Shown here one piece after another: positions 11,216 to 23,284 of a stretch of 64,000 nucleotides of DNA; within the stretch, counting starts at the first letter, position 1, and every line of letters starts with the position of its first letter. Origin of the DNA: Apium graveolens (lineage: Eukaryota > Streptophyta > Magnoliopsida > Apiales > Apiaceae); contig NC_133650.1 in assembly GCF_009905375.1 (NCBI RefSeq), positions 175,283,565-175,347,564 on the forward strand. Reading direction: 5' to 3'. The notes under the pieces are model-generated. The model worked only from the letters and a program-made list of their open reading frames with translations. It was not told the DNA's origin and did not search any database. A program made the translations under genes and the position numbers.

Positions 11216-11223
11216 TATATAAA
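11216..11223 (+). promoter_or_regulatory. TATA box of Sirevirus B LTR
   Basis: TATATAAA in the 3' third of the LTR, preceded by GGTGA. The position fits the U3/R boundary. The same box is in the 3' LTR. Confidence 0.7.
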
Positions 11224-11581
11224 CCAAGTAGCAGCTAGTAATTAGAAGAGAATTTTCCTGAGCTGTTTAGAAATATCAAGAGAGAAAATCATCTAGTTTG
11301 TACTAGGAAGCAGCTGTGATTTAATTCTTTGAATCACAGATTTTCTGAAATAACACATCTCTGGTGGAACAACAAATCCACCAGAAAAGTTTTTAAGTTC
11401 TTTGTGTTCTTTACATTTGTGTTTGAATATATATCTGTCTGTATCCGCTTCAAGCAATTCACACACATTTGTTCACTTAAACACTTAGCCTTAGAAACTG
11501 CTTAAAACTTGAAAAAGTTTTGAGATTTACATTCAACCCCCCTTCTGTAAATCTCATTGTTAGTCCACTGGGAATAACAAT

Positions 11582-11593
11582 TGGTATCAGAGC
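11582..11593 (+). promoter_or_regulatory. primer binding site of Sirevirus B
   Basis: TGGTATCAGAGC, two bases after the LTR end; initiator-Met tRNA type. Confidence 0.92.
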
Positions 11594-11639
11594 GAGCTCT
11601 TAACATACAAAGAGTTTAAAGATCTATTCTGCTAACATC

Positions 11640-14029
11640 ATGAGTAAGAAGGATATTGGTGTAAAGATTCCAATCCTGGAAAGAGATAACTATCATCACT
11701 GGAAGGTGAAGATGCATTTACATCTTCTCTCTCAAGATGAAAGCTACATCAACTGCATTGAGAATGGTCCTCACATCCCACACAAGGTGGCCACAGCTGC
11801 TACTACTACAGTTGCTTTTGGACAGTCTATTCCCAAGCCAAAGGCAGAATGGACTGTTGAAGATATTGAAGAGGTCCACAAGGACAAGAAAGCCATGAAC
11901 ATTTTATTTAATGGACTGGATCAAGATATGTTTGACAATGTCATCAACAGTCAAACTGCTAAGGAAATTTGGGATACTGTGCAGCTTATCTGTGAAGGCA
12001 CTGAGCAAGTTAGAGAAAACAAAATGCAGCTTCTCATTCAACAATATGAATATTTTCATTTTGAAGAAGGAGAATAATTGAATGATACATTCAACAGATT
12101 TCAGAAACTATTGAATGGATTAAAGCTGTATGGGAGAGTGTACCAAGTCAAGGACTCCAATTTAAAATTTCTAAGGTCTCTACCAAAGGAATGGAAGCAT
12201 ATGACTGTTTCTCTAAGAAATTCTGAAGATTATAAGGACTTCACACTTGAAAGATTATATGGAATTTTGAAGACTTATGAACTTGAGATGGAGCAAGATG
12301 AGCTGTTGGAAAAGGGAAAGAGAAAAGGAGGATCAGTTGTACTTGTAGCTGACAGTGAAAAAGTTGAATCCAGAAATGAGGAAAAGACAATGCCAAGTCT
12401 CAAAATTGGCACAAGCAAATCAGAATCAAACAAGAGTAAAGAGCAAGTTGCTGAGGATGAAGACAATTCCAGTCAGGATGAATCTGATGATATTGATGAA
12501 CATCTGGCCTTTCTGTCCAGGAGGTTTGCAAAGATGAAGTTCAGGAAAAACACAAAGTTCACTAAGCCAAACATAAACATGGTGGACAAATCAAAGTTCA
12601 AATGTTACAACTGTGGCATTAGTGGACACTTTGCAAGTGAGTGTAGAAGCCAAATTCTGAGAAAAAGAAATTTGAGCAAGTTGATTACAAAAAGAAGTAT
12701 TTTGATTTGCTCAAACAAAAGGAAAGAGCTTTTCTCACTCAAGATGATTGGGCAGCAGATGGGGTAAATGAAGATGATGATGTGAAATATGTCAACCTAG
12801 CCCTGATGGCTAATTCTGATGAAAATGAAACTAGTTCATCAAGCAACCAGGTAATTACTACGGATCTCTCTCAGCTTTCTAAACATGAATGCAATGAAGC
12901 CATAAATGATATGTCCAATGAATTATATCATTTGCTTGTTTCTCTTAAATCACTAGCTAAAGAAAACACTAGGATCAAAGAAAATAATGTGTTTTTAAGT
13001 GATAGGAATGCTGTGTTAGAGAGTCAGGTAATTGAGCTTGAAAAGATTAAACTTAAATGCTTGACTGTTGAGAGTGAACTAGAAGAAGCTGTTAAGAAAG
13101 TATAAATTCTTTTTAAACAGTTAGAAAGTGAGCAAGAGGTAATCAAGACCTGGAAAACATCTAGGGATATTGGTGTTCAAATTGCCAAGGTTCAGGGAAT
13201 TGAATCATTCTGTGAGGATGCCTGGAAGAAAAACAAAAAGAAGTTAGAATTAATTGATGGATTGTCAACGGATGTGGAATCAACGGATGATGAAAGTTAT
13301 CCGTTGAAGGAAGAAAAAGAGCATCTGTTGAAGGCTCATCAATTAAAACAGGCAAGTAATAAAAATCTTAATAAGAAGAATGATTTAACTCTCAAGAACT
13401 TTGTCAAAGAAGGAGCCAGCACATCCAAAGATGTCAGTAAGGTGAATATAGGACACATGACTTTAGATCAGCTGAAAAATAGGCTTAAGTTGGTTGAGGA
13501 TAAGAAGGAAACTAAAAGAAAATCTAAAAGAAATGGGAAAGTAGGGATTAATAAATATAACAATTACACACCTGATAGGTATGCTCCTAGAAAAAGCTAT
13601 GTGCATTGTAAAAGTATTAATCACCTATCTGATAATTGCAAATCTGTTAAAAATGCTCCCATGCCTTCAAATCCCTCCATGCCTAACATGTCTATGTCAC
13701 CTCTGCATGCTATGCCTGTTATGTCTCATCAGAATCCTCATGCACATCTTGCAAACATGCCATATATTAATAATCCCTATTTTACTGCATTTAGTATGCC
13801 TCACATGCCATACAATATGCCTATGTGGAATAACATGTTTGCACAATCTATGCTTTATCGATCAAATGTGCTAAATGATTCTGTGACTAACCCTATACTT
13901 CAACCAACCACATCTGAGATCAAGGTTGACCCAAAGTTACCTAAATTAAAAGATGCAGGAGGAATGAAGTCTAGGAAAAAGACTAACAAGGCTGGACCCA
14001 AGGAAACTTGGGTACCAAAATCAACTTGA
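11640..14029 (+). pseudogene. gag: Gag of Sirevirus B, broken
   Basis: Starts at ATG 11640 (MSKKDIGVKIPILERDNYHHW), a UBN2-type Gag. In-frame TAA at 12075 splits it. The zinc knuckle CYNCGISGHFASEC follows near 12602. A one-base deletion near 12648 (within AGAAGCC) shifts the frame, and reading resumes as LKQKERAFLTQDDW. Another in-frame TAA is at 13103. The last part, from about 13262, contains three CAACGGAT/ATCCGTTG motifs translated as STD or YPL, a second cysteine cluster, and a Met/Pro/Asn-rich stretch near 13650-13850. It ends WVPKST. Organisation and end match Gag of element 1, but B's copy cannot make a full protein. Confidence 0.85.
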
Positions 14030-14048
14030 TTGATTTTGTTGTGTGTAG

Positions 14049-17000
14049 GGACAAAGAAGGAATCTATGGTACTTGGACAGTGGTTGTTCAAGACACAAGA
14101 TAGGAGATTTCACCCTGCTCACAGAGTTTAAGGAGAGAGCTGACCCTAGCATAACCTTTGGAGATGACAGCAAAGGATTCACTATGGGATATGGCTTGAT
14201 TTCAAAAGGAAATGTCATCATTGTTGAAGTTGCATTGGTTGATGGTCTCAAACACAACTTATTGAGCATCAGTCAACTTTGTGACAGAGGGAATACTGTC
14301 TCCTTCAATTCTGAAGCCTGTATTGTCACAAGTAAGAAGGACAATAAAGTGGTTCTAACTGGAGTTAGAAAAGGAAATGTGTACCTAGCTGACTTCAACT
14401 CTACAGATGCAGAATCCATTACTTGTCTTTTCAGCAAAGCAAGTGCAGTTGAAAGTTGGCTATGGCACAAGAAGCTATCTCATTTGAATTTCAAGACAAT
14501 GAATGATCTAGTCAAAAAGGACTTAGTTAGAGGAATGCCTCTAGTGGAATTCACAAGGGATGGACTGTGTGATGCTTGTCAGAAAGGAAAGCAAAAGAAA
14601 GTATCATTCAGTAAGAAGCTTGAATCTGCAATTGATGAACCATTACAACTGCTACACATGGATCTTTTTAGACCAATCAATGTATTGTCAGTTTCAAGGA
14701 AAAGATATTGCCTAGTGATTGTTGATGATTTCTCTAAGTTTTCGTGGGTCTATTTTCTTGGATCAAAGGATGAAGCTAGTGAAATCATTATCAATCATAT
14801 CAAGCAAGTCAACAATCATCCTGATTTCAAAGTAAAAAATATTAGGAGTGACAATGGAACTGAGTTCAAGAATTCAACCATGAAGTTATTCTGTGAAGAA
14901 AATGGGATCATGCATGAGTACTCAGCTCCAAGGACTCCATAACAAAATGGTGTGGTGGAAAGGAAAAACAGATCACTAATTGAAGCTGCAAGGACAATGC
15001 TTGAAGAGTCAAAACTCCCAACTTACTTTTGGGCTGAGGCTGTTAACTGTGCATGTTACACTCAGAATATTTCTCTAATCAATCAGGCAAAAGGCATGAC
15101 TCCCTATCAACTATTCAAGAGAAGAAAACCAATTTTAAACTTTCTGCATGTCTTTGGTTGCAAATGTTACATCTTAAGGAATCAATCTGATCACAAAGGG
15201 AAGTTTGATGCAAAGGCTGATGAAGGAATATTTGTTGGTTATTCTGCTGGAAAATCTTATAGGGTCTACAATCTTAGAACAAACATTGTCATGGAATCTG
15301 TGCATATTGTGTTTGATGATAAAAAAATTGATGGACTAACAGATGAGGGACATCATGAAGGGCTCAAATTTGATAACATTGAGATATATTGTGATGATAG
15401 TGAAGATGAGAATGATGAAGAAGGCATCTCAAGAAGAATTCAGAATCTGCCTTTGGATAATGCACAGAATGCTGCATCCGTTGAAAGTCATAATTCAGCT
15501 TCCGTTGAAAGGAGCAATGCAGCATCCGTTGAAAGACAAAGTGCATCATCCGTTGAAGTTCATAATGAAGCATCCGTTGATCACAGTCTATCAACGGATA
15601 ATCAATTCACTTCATCAGTTGATAGAGCTCCCAATTCCTTTCAAAGGATCAGCAACTCAGGGGGAGTTTCAACCAATCAACATTCTATTTCACATCATGA
15701 CAATACTGAGGCAACCTCATCTAGAGCTAATCTACCACCTCAAAGGAAATGGACCAAGAATCACCCTTTTGAACTGATCATTGGTGATGCTACATCTAAA
15801 GTGCAAACTAGAAGGGCTACTCAAGATGAATGTCTGTATAGTAGCTTTCTATCACAGGAGGAACCTAAGATAGTGGAAGAAGCTCTATTGGATCCAGATT
15901 GGATTTTAGCAATGCAAGAAGAGCTAAACCAATTTGAGAGAAACAAAGTATGGAAGCTGGTACCCAAGCCAAAGAACAAGAGTTCTATTGACACAAAATG
16001 GGTATTCAGAAATAAGATGGATGAAAATGGCATTGTCATAAAGAATAAAGCCAGATTGGTTGCTAAAGGCTACTCTCAACAAGAGGGAATATATTTTGAT
16101 GAAACATTTGCTCCAGTTGCCAGACTTGAAGCCATCAGAATCTTTCTAGCCTATGCAACTAATGCCAATTTCAAAGTCTATCAAATGGATGTCAAGAGTG
16201 CATTTCTAAATGGGGAATTAGAGGAAGAAGTTTATGTAAGCCAACCTCCAGGATTTGAAGATCCAAATTTTCCAGACTATGTGTATTATCTGTTGAAAGC
16301 ACTCTATGGACTAAAGCAAGCACCTAGAGCCTGGTATGAGACTTTGTCAAAATTCCTTCTAGATAATCACTTCACAAGAGGTACTGTTGACAAAACTCTC
16401 TTCTTTAGAAATGTTAATGGCTCTAAAATACTTGTTCAAATTTATGTAGATGATATTATATTTGGATCTACAGATGATAAGCTTTGTAAAAAGTTTGCTA
16501 AGTTAATGCAAAGTAAATATGAAATGAGCATGATGGGAGAGCTAACTTATTTTCTTGGTTTACAAGTTAAACAAGTTAGTGATGGAATTTTCATTAGTCA
16601 AACTAAATACATTTATGATCTTTTAAAGAAGTTTGACTTAATGGATTGTTCATCTGCAAAAACTCCCATGGCCACTGCCACCAAGCTTGAATTAAACAAG
16701 GCTGAAAAGTCTGTGGATATTTCAAGTTATAGAGGCATGGTTGGCTCACTTTTATATTTAACTGCTAGTAGACCTGATATAATGTTTTCTACATGTCTCT
16801 GTGCTAGATTTCAAGCTGACCCTAAAGAATCTCACTTAGTGGCTATTAAAAGAATTTTCAGATATCTCAAAGGGACTCCAAATCTAGGAATTTGGTACCC
16901 TAGAGAGTCTGGTTTTGATCTAATTAGCTACTCAGATGCAGATTATGCAGGCTGCAAAATAGACAGGAAAAGCACAACTGGTACCTGTCAATTTCTAGGG

Positions 17001-17387
17001 AACAAGCTTGTGTCATGGTTCAGCAAGAAGCAGAATTTTGTTTCCACATCAACAGCTAAAGCTGAGTACATTGCTGCTGGTAGTTGCTGTGCACAGATAT
17101 TATGGATGAGGAATCAACTATTTGACTATGGTCTGATTGTTGACAAAATTCCAATATTCTGTGACAACACAAGTGCCATTGCCATTACTGAAAATCCAGT
17201 GCAACACTCAAGAACCAAGCATATTGATATCAAGTACCACTTCATTAGGGAACATGTGATGAAAGGTACAGTGGAACTTCATTTTGTTCCAAGTGAAAAG
17301 CAGATTGCAGACATATTTACCAAGCCACTTGATGAATCAACATTCACAAGATTAGTAAGTGAGTTAGGTATGCTTAATTATTCATAA
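14049..17387 (+). pseudogene. pol: Pol of Sirevirus B (protease-integrase-RT-RNase H), one stop
   Basis: Opens in a frame shifted from gag with the protease motif WYLDSGCSRH (14067). The integrase follows: zinc-binding region with HKKLSHLN and CDACQKGK, catalytic Asp in MDLF, Asp in IRSDNGTEF, then an in-frame TAA at 14940 just before the catalytic Glu in [10 protein letters not shown]. After the integrase comes a disordered linker repeating SVE/SVD, encoded by ATCCGTTGA motifs. The RT has [18 protein letters not shown] and the active-site YVDDIIFGS near 16444. RNase H has SDADYAG, TAKAEY, CDNTSA and the HIDIKYHF end. Apart from the TAA (likely CAA to TAA) the frame is open, so decay is limited. 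Confidence 0.92.
15476..15599 (+). repeat. 24-base-phased ATCCGTTG cluster inside pol
   Basis: ATCCGTTG starts at 15476, 15524, 15548 and 15572, with a one-mismatch copy at 15500, giving an exact 24-base step. CAACGGAT follows at 15592. The units encode a repeating SVE/SVD peptide between integrase and RT. This is the same 8-mer as the LTR array, in mostly opposite orientation. Confidence 0.9.
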
Positions 17388-17931
17388 TTTATGTCATCTA
17401 TATAATCTGCCTTGAATCCTGAAATGAATTTGCTGCAAGAACAAAGTTGGCTTTAAGTAAGACTTATCCTATCAACGGATATTCCCTATCCGTTGAAAGC
17501 CAAAATTGTTCTATCAACGGATGTTCATTATCCGTTGAAAGACAAATACATTTCTGGTAATTTTATCCTTCAACGGATAAAATGGTGTTGATCATCAACG
17601 GATAACTATTTACCTTATCAGTTGAAGTGTCACATCAGTTACTATAAGTGAGTCACAGCCGTTGATTCTTTTACTCAACCGTTGATACAAATATACAGTG
17701 TTGTATGTCTTTGTATTTAAGGTAGTTTTCAGAATTTCTACAGTTTTATTTATTCTTGAACGGCTGTAACTTACTTAAAAGTATCATTTAATCATTTTAT
17801 TTATGTTTTAATTCAAGAAAGTATAAAAGCCCAATTGAACTCTTATTTTCACTTTACGCTTTCTTGCAATTCTTATTCTCCTTCTCTCCCAAAAATTCTC
17901 AAGTTTTTCTCTGCAACCTCTACTCACAACA
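17388..17931 (+). other. pol-accessory ORF spacer of Sirevirus B with motif hairpins
   Basis: Non-coding spacer between the pol stop and the accessory ATG. CAACGGAT/ATCCGTTG pairs at 17473/17488 and 17515/17530 form two perfect inverted repeats with 7 bases between the 8-mers. Single copies lie at 17571 and 17596, and degenerate copies follow. The spacer ends with a pyrimidine-rich tract before ATG 17932, consistent with a leader or splice acceptor for a separate accessory mRNA. Confidence 0.75.
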
Positions 17932-19395
17932 ATGGCACCAGTAGTCAAAATTATGTCTCAAATAGGATTTGTTTATGAAAAGAATAATTTCATAGCCTTG
18001 GTTAAAAAGAATGAAGCCCATTCTGATTATCACAAGATGATGGACTTCATCAAAAACTGCGAACTACTGTGAGGTGATTGAGGAGATTTGGACAACTGTA
18101 GAGTTCAACTCCACAGATATGACTATTGCCTTCTCTCTCAAAGGTAAGGACTATTGCATTAACTGTGATGATATACAATCTTGCTTTAAGTTGCCTGAGA
18201 ATAATGCCATGACACCACACACTGATAAAGATGTATCTGCTATGTTAGATTCCATAGGCTATGCTTTTGATTCTACTAGTTTAGGTAGTATTAGAAGGAA
18301 AGGCCTTAGGAAAGAATGGAGTTTTCTTGGAGATGCCTTCATTAAAGTTTTCTCTGGGAAGATTAGCAATTTTGATGCCATAACTTCATCTCTTGTTAAT
18401 ATGCTCTATATGCTAGTTTCTGATAGGTACTTTAATTTTAGCAACTGTGTTATGCTAGAATTAGGATCCAGATTAGGTAATAAAGCTAATAGACCACATA
18501 ACATCTACTATGCTAGATTCTTTATGTTATTGGCTAACCATGTTGCTGAAGGTTTGGTTATATCAAATGAGAATAATAAACTCAAATGTTGGGCACAAGA
18601 GAAAAGGGTCCTTGCAGACCTTTTGAGAATGAACCTCAACAGCCAGGTGCCATTGGTATACTTGCCAATCATGAATGCACCACAGGTAAGTGAGGTAAAC
18701 ACTTTTATAACTCCTACTATTTCCAACCCCATTGTTTCTTTGCCCTCTAGTGTGGCCATAGAATCTGTGTCTTTGTCCAAACAGGTTCCTGCCAAAGCCA
18801 CCAAAACCAAAGTTTCAAAACTCAAGTCAAAGAAACCTACCTCTGTTGTTTCTCAAAAGACAACAGTTGTAACAACTACCATAAACCCTTAAGGGAGTGA
18901 ATAGGGTGTGAGTGGTGAGAGGAGGGGTGAACATCAAGAAACGCTCCAGGATAAGGTGGGAGAGGTGAGTGGTACCCAAGCCAGCCAAGCCACAGTCTCT
19001 CAAAAGACTGTGGTGATTCAAAAGGAGTCCAACACATCCCTAGTTGCATCCTCCCAAAAGGATGTAACTATTGAAAATAGTCCCCAACCAGGGACACAGA
19101 ACAAAAGAGGGAGGGACACTGAAGCCACACATTCACAAATTAAAGCCTTTTCAAGGAAGAAGAAGGCCAAGACCCTAGTTTCCACACAAGGGACACACAC
19201 AACACAGATACATCCACCTGTATCTGAGCCTTCCCAAATTCAGCTTGATGTGATTCCAGCAAATGTTGAATCACAGCCCCATTCTCTCATAATAGAAACA
19301 CACCAATCATCAAACTCTCCATCACCCTCTTTGGATATGGATATGATATTCACATCAATTCCTGATTCTCCCTCATTAAAACTCAGGGAGGAGCC
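17932..19395 (+). pseudogene. accessory ORF of Sirevirus B, N-terminal part
   Basis: ATG 17932 (MAPVVKIMSQIGFVYEKNNF) begins the ORF. A TGA at about 18070 marks a frameshift, and the protein resumes at 18074 (IEEIWTTVEFNSTD). The globular domain contains LRKEWSFLGDAF, SNFDAI and NIYYARFFML, matching Sirevirus D. In-frame TAA and TAG near 18890-18902 follow. The frame then runs on through a Ser/Thr/Lys-rich region with a RKKKAKT cluster until Athila A interrupts it after LKLREEP. It continues in frame at 37139. With the downstream parts the ancestral product approaches 1,490 codons, far longer than most copia accessory proteins. Function unknown. Confidence 0.75.
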
Positions 19396-19638
19396 TGATA
19401 AGTGGCATTTTATACCACTTAGAACGTCTTAAAATGGCTTAAATTGGTGTCTTGAAATCAAGTATTTTGTGTATTTGATGCGTTTTTTTAGTGTTCATGT
19501 ATTTCAGGGTATTAGTTGCATTTCGGGGGAGGAATCATCAAGAATAAGCCTTGGTATGTGTTCACCATTGCGAGAGGAAAGGAACGGGCAGATTACGGCG
19601 AAGAAACGGAGCAAACTTGGATTTTTTCCAGTAGAGGC

Positions 19639-19716
19639 CTGCGCGCCCGCGCAGCTATGCTGAGCGGCCGCGCAGCAACCTGCGCGCCCGCGCAGCAATG
19701 CTGAGCGGCCGCGCAG
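19639..19716 (+). repeat. tandem GC-rich palindromic unit in Athila LTR
   Basis: Two copies of a unit containing CTGCGCGCCCGCGCAG (a perfect 7-base inverted repeat around CC), a 5-base spacer, and the near-palindrome CTGAGCGGCCGCGCAG. The step is 41 bases. The 3' LTR has a single copy at about 35950-35986. It stands out sharply from the AT-rich surroundings and lies about 85-160 bases upstream of the TATA box. Confidence 0.9.
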
Positions 19717-19800
19717 GGTCGGGAATTTTGCTGAATTATTTTAGACTTCTACTTCTGTTTGGCTCCCAACTTCTATGTAATCTGAGTTTCATGGGACTAT

Positions 19801-19808
19801 TATATAAG
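19801..19808 (+). promoter_or_regulatory. TATA box of Athila LTR
   Basis: TATATAAG, also present in the 3' LTR near 36071. Confidence 0.65.
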
Positions 19809-20873
19809 TAGATTTGAGACGTTTTCACAGGGGGGTTTTAATAAGAAGAAGAAGATTGTGTTTTGTGCAAGAAGGGAAGATTGGGATACCAAGGAGAAGA
19901 CCTAGAAGCATAGAACAACTCCGGAAAAGAAGATCTTGTTTTCAACTTGTGATTCTTTGAATTAGTTGTAACTTTGGATGCACGTTTTCATTCTTGTTGA
20001 ACCTAGATCTCGTTTATTCGTACTTTGATTATTATTTAGTTTATTAAGACTTTGTTTATACCATACTTTCATTGGAACCCATGGTGACGATGAGTTCGAT
20101 TATGGGCTAATCGTTGTCACGGGGTTCTAGCGGATGTACTTATGGATTTCAATAATTAATTGTTTCGATATCTTGGTGTGTGGTGATTGATTGATATCCT
20201 AGTATTGGTTGTGCTTATTCATCTTATGTGCGTAGCTAACATATAAGATAGTGTGTTAATCTCTATTGAAGCGACAGTGAATATAGAGGTTTAGAACTTG
20301 CCATGCTAGCATAGGTTCATGTACGTGTATGCATGATTCGTAGGTAACTCTAACCGTTTTACTTGCCCTATGTAATCAAGATAGATAACTTGTGCTTAAA
20401 CTGTTATGTTGTCAAATTCTATAGACATATAGGGTCTCAATATAATTGGTGCCTATTCAGCTTCTATCTCTTTTGTGGATGTCTGGTAGAATGGTACTCG
20501 TGCAACAAAAGTTGGTGTTTATCAGTTTCGTGTTATCTGATTACTGTCATCACCATCACATGCTAAGGTTAAGAACAATAAGGCTATTGAATGAAGTATT
20601 TAATGAAGTTAGGATCCCATGTTTATCATATATATTAATTCAACCTCAATTCTCTTAGTTAATGTTATTTAGTATAATCTCTTAGTTTAATAAAAACCCA
20701 ATTTGTTATTTGTCTTAGCATTGAGCGATAACCATACATTGTTGCATAGGTGCATAAATTGAACTTAACCTAAACCAGTCTCTGTGGGAACGAATCTGAT
20801 TTATATCTTATACTACTTGCGAACGCGTATACTTGCGTGAATATTAGCGCGTGTTTTCGCCCTAACAAGTTTT

Positions 20874-20891
20874 TGGCGCCGCTGCCGGGGA
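20874..20891 (+). promoter_or_regulatory. primer binding site of Athila A
   Basis: TGGCGCCGCTGCCGGGGA, six bases downstream of the LTR end. It corresponds to the Asp-tRNA-like primer site typical of Athila elements, with one difference from the form I remember. Confidence 0.8.
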
Positions 20892-21003
20892 CTCGGTGTT
20901 AATTTTTAGTTTATGTGCTTGTCATCAGTGGTCGTTAAAGTTCATTGACTCGGATTCTTTTACTTTCACGGTTTATTTGTTTGTGTTTCAGGTACTCATT
21001 ACA

Positions 21004-23284
21004 ATGGGAGATCCAGCAGCACGAACGAAAGCCTTGATGGATTTTTCTCAACCCAAGATCATTGACATTCAATCTAGCATTGTCCGGCCAGCTATCACAG
21101 CTAATACCTTTGAGATCAAGCCTGGCATAATTCAATGGGTACAGACTTCAGTCCAGTTTGGGGGTTCTCCAATGGAAGATCCCAATACACACATTAGGGA
21201 TTTCATTGAAATATGCAACACTTTCAAGTTCAACGGTGTTTCTGAAGATGCTGTGAAGCTGAGACTGTTCCCATTCTCTCTGAAGGACAAGGCTAAGAGC
21301 TGGTTACACTCTCTACCAGCTGGTTCGATTACTACTTGGGAAGATCTTGCTCAGAAGTTTCTTACTAAATTCTTCCCTATGGCGAAGACAGCTGCACTCA
21401 GGAATGCTATTACTCAATTTGCGCAGCAAACGGGAGAATCGCTAAGTGAAGCTTGGGAGCGCTACAAGGAGATGCTTAGGAAGTGTCCTCATCATGGAAT
21501 TCCTGATTGGATGATCATCACTTCTTTTTACAATGGGTTGGGAGCACAGTCCAGACCCATGCTCGATGCAGCATCAGGCGGAGCATTATGGGCAAAGAGC
21601 TATAAGGAAGCTTATGATCTAATTGAACTGATGGCTGCTAATGAATATAAGTATCCAACCCAGAGATATCCACAGGGCAAGGTAGCAGGAGTTCTTGAAG
21701 TGGATACAGCTACAGCTATCACTGCTCAACTAAAGGCGTTGTCTATGAAGATCGATTCTCTGGCTAACTATGGTGTTAAGCAGATAATTAGTGTTTGTGA
21801 GCTGTGTGCAGGTCCACATGCGACAGAGCAATGCGCTATATCTAGCGACTCAGCTCAGTTTGTGAGCAACTTTCAGAGATCGCAACAACCAGTTCCAGAC
21901 ACTTATCATCCTGACAACTGAAATCATCCTAACTTCAGCTGGAGCAACAATCAGAATGTGATGCAACAGCCGTTCCAACCATTTGGAAATAAGCTGTTCA
22001 ACTCTCTTGGTTTTCAGCAACAACTCCAACTTCAACAACAAACTCATGATGCAGGTCTATCTTCGAATGAAAAATCTGAATTAGAGGAGTTGAGGCTTAT
22101 GTGCAAAAACCAGGCTCTTATATGCCAAAGCCAAGCTGTTTCTATCAAGACTTTGGAGAACCAAATAGGGCAAATTACTAATGCCTTATTGAATCGACCA
22201 CCAGGAACGCTTCCTAGTGATACAGAAGCCAATCCAGGAAAGAGGGAAGTTGAAGAACATGTGAACGCCATCACCTTAAGGTCTGGAAAGGTCGCAAGCC
22301 CCCAAATTCAGCAAGACGAAGAGCCTGAAAAATCTCAAGATTCAGAAAATGCAGTTGTGGCTGAAGAAGATGTGCAGAAGGAAGTAGAGGTGGAACCAAG
22401 GAAGACTACTGTGGAACACACTCCTCCTGAGGGTAATACAGGGGAGAAACAGATTTATCCTCCACCTCCTTTTCCTAAAAGGCTGCAGAAGAAAAAGCTG
22501 GATAAGCAGTTTGAGAAGTTTCTGGAGGTGTTCAAGAAACTTCATATCAACATACCTTTCGCTGAAGCTCTTGAACAGATTCCTAGCTATGCGAGGTTTA
22601 TGAAAGGTATTCTCTCTCGGAAAGTGAAGCTCGATGACTTAGAGACCGTTGCTCTAACGGAGGAATGTAGTGCTGTGCTGCAACAGAAGTTGCCTCCGAA
22701 GCTTAAAGATCCTGGAAGCTTCACTATTCCTTGCACCATCGGAAACTTGTCGTTCGACAAGTGTTTATGTGATTTAGGAGCTAGCATCAATCTGATGCCC
22801 TTATCTATCTTCAAGAAGCTTGGTCTGCCTGAGCCGAAACCAACATACATGTCATTGCAACTAGCTGACCGTTCCATCGCTTATCCACGAGGTATAGTGG
22901 AAGATGTCTTGGTCAAGGTGGATAAACTCTTCTTCCCTGCTGACTTTGTAATTCTTGATTTCGAGGAAGATAAGAAGATTCCCATTATCTTGGGAAGACC
23001 ATTCTTGGCTACAGGCCGAACTATGATCGATGTGCAAAAAGGAGAGCTTACGATGAAGGTTCATGATCAGAAGGTCACTTTCAATGTGTTCAAGGAAATA
23101 AAATTACCCACAGCTAAAGAGGAGTGCTTTAAAGTAGAGCAAATTCAGGTTTTGAATGCACCTCTGTGGAAGAGGAAGTTGGATGTGCCATTCGATTCTC
23201 TTGGGTTAGCAGAGCTGAAAATTTCTCAGGATCGTCTCGAGTCGTCTATTGAAGATGCTCCTACACTTGAGCTCAACCCACTGC
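21004..23284 (+). pseudogene. gag-pro: Gag-protease of Athila A
   Basis: Starts at ATG 21004 (MGDPAARTKALMDFSQPK). The Athila Gag core (WLHSLPAGSITTWEDL, FLTKFFPMAKTAALRNAI) lies at residues about 90-150. A zinc-finger-like CELCAGPHATEQC follows near residue 265. In-frame TGA at 21919 falls where related proteins have Arg, so a CGA to TGA change at a CpG is likely. The same frame continues with FSWSNNQN to a coiled coil, the MKGILSRKVK motif and the protease motif CDLGASINLMP (residue about 588). The frame ends at the C insertion after LELNPL, at the very start of the RT region, and resumes at 34202. Confidence 0.88.

Larger units (their letters stand above)
10486..11579 (+). repeat. 5' LTR of Sirevirus B
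   Basis: 1094 bases. Compared with the 3' LTR it lacks 9 bases near 10520 and has about a dozen substitutions. Several of these turn the CpG of the CAACGGAT motif into CA or TG, as expected from deamination of methylated cytosine. Confidence 0.95.
19396..20867 (+). repeat. 5' LTR of Athila A
   Basis: 1472 bases, versus 1431 in the 3' LTR. The difference equals one extra 41-base GC-rich unit at 19639-19679. A TATATAAG box lies at 19801. Short ORFs in it recur in the 3' LTR and are not genes. Confidence 0.95.
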
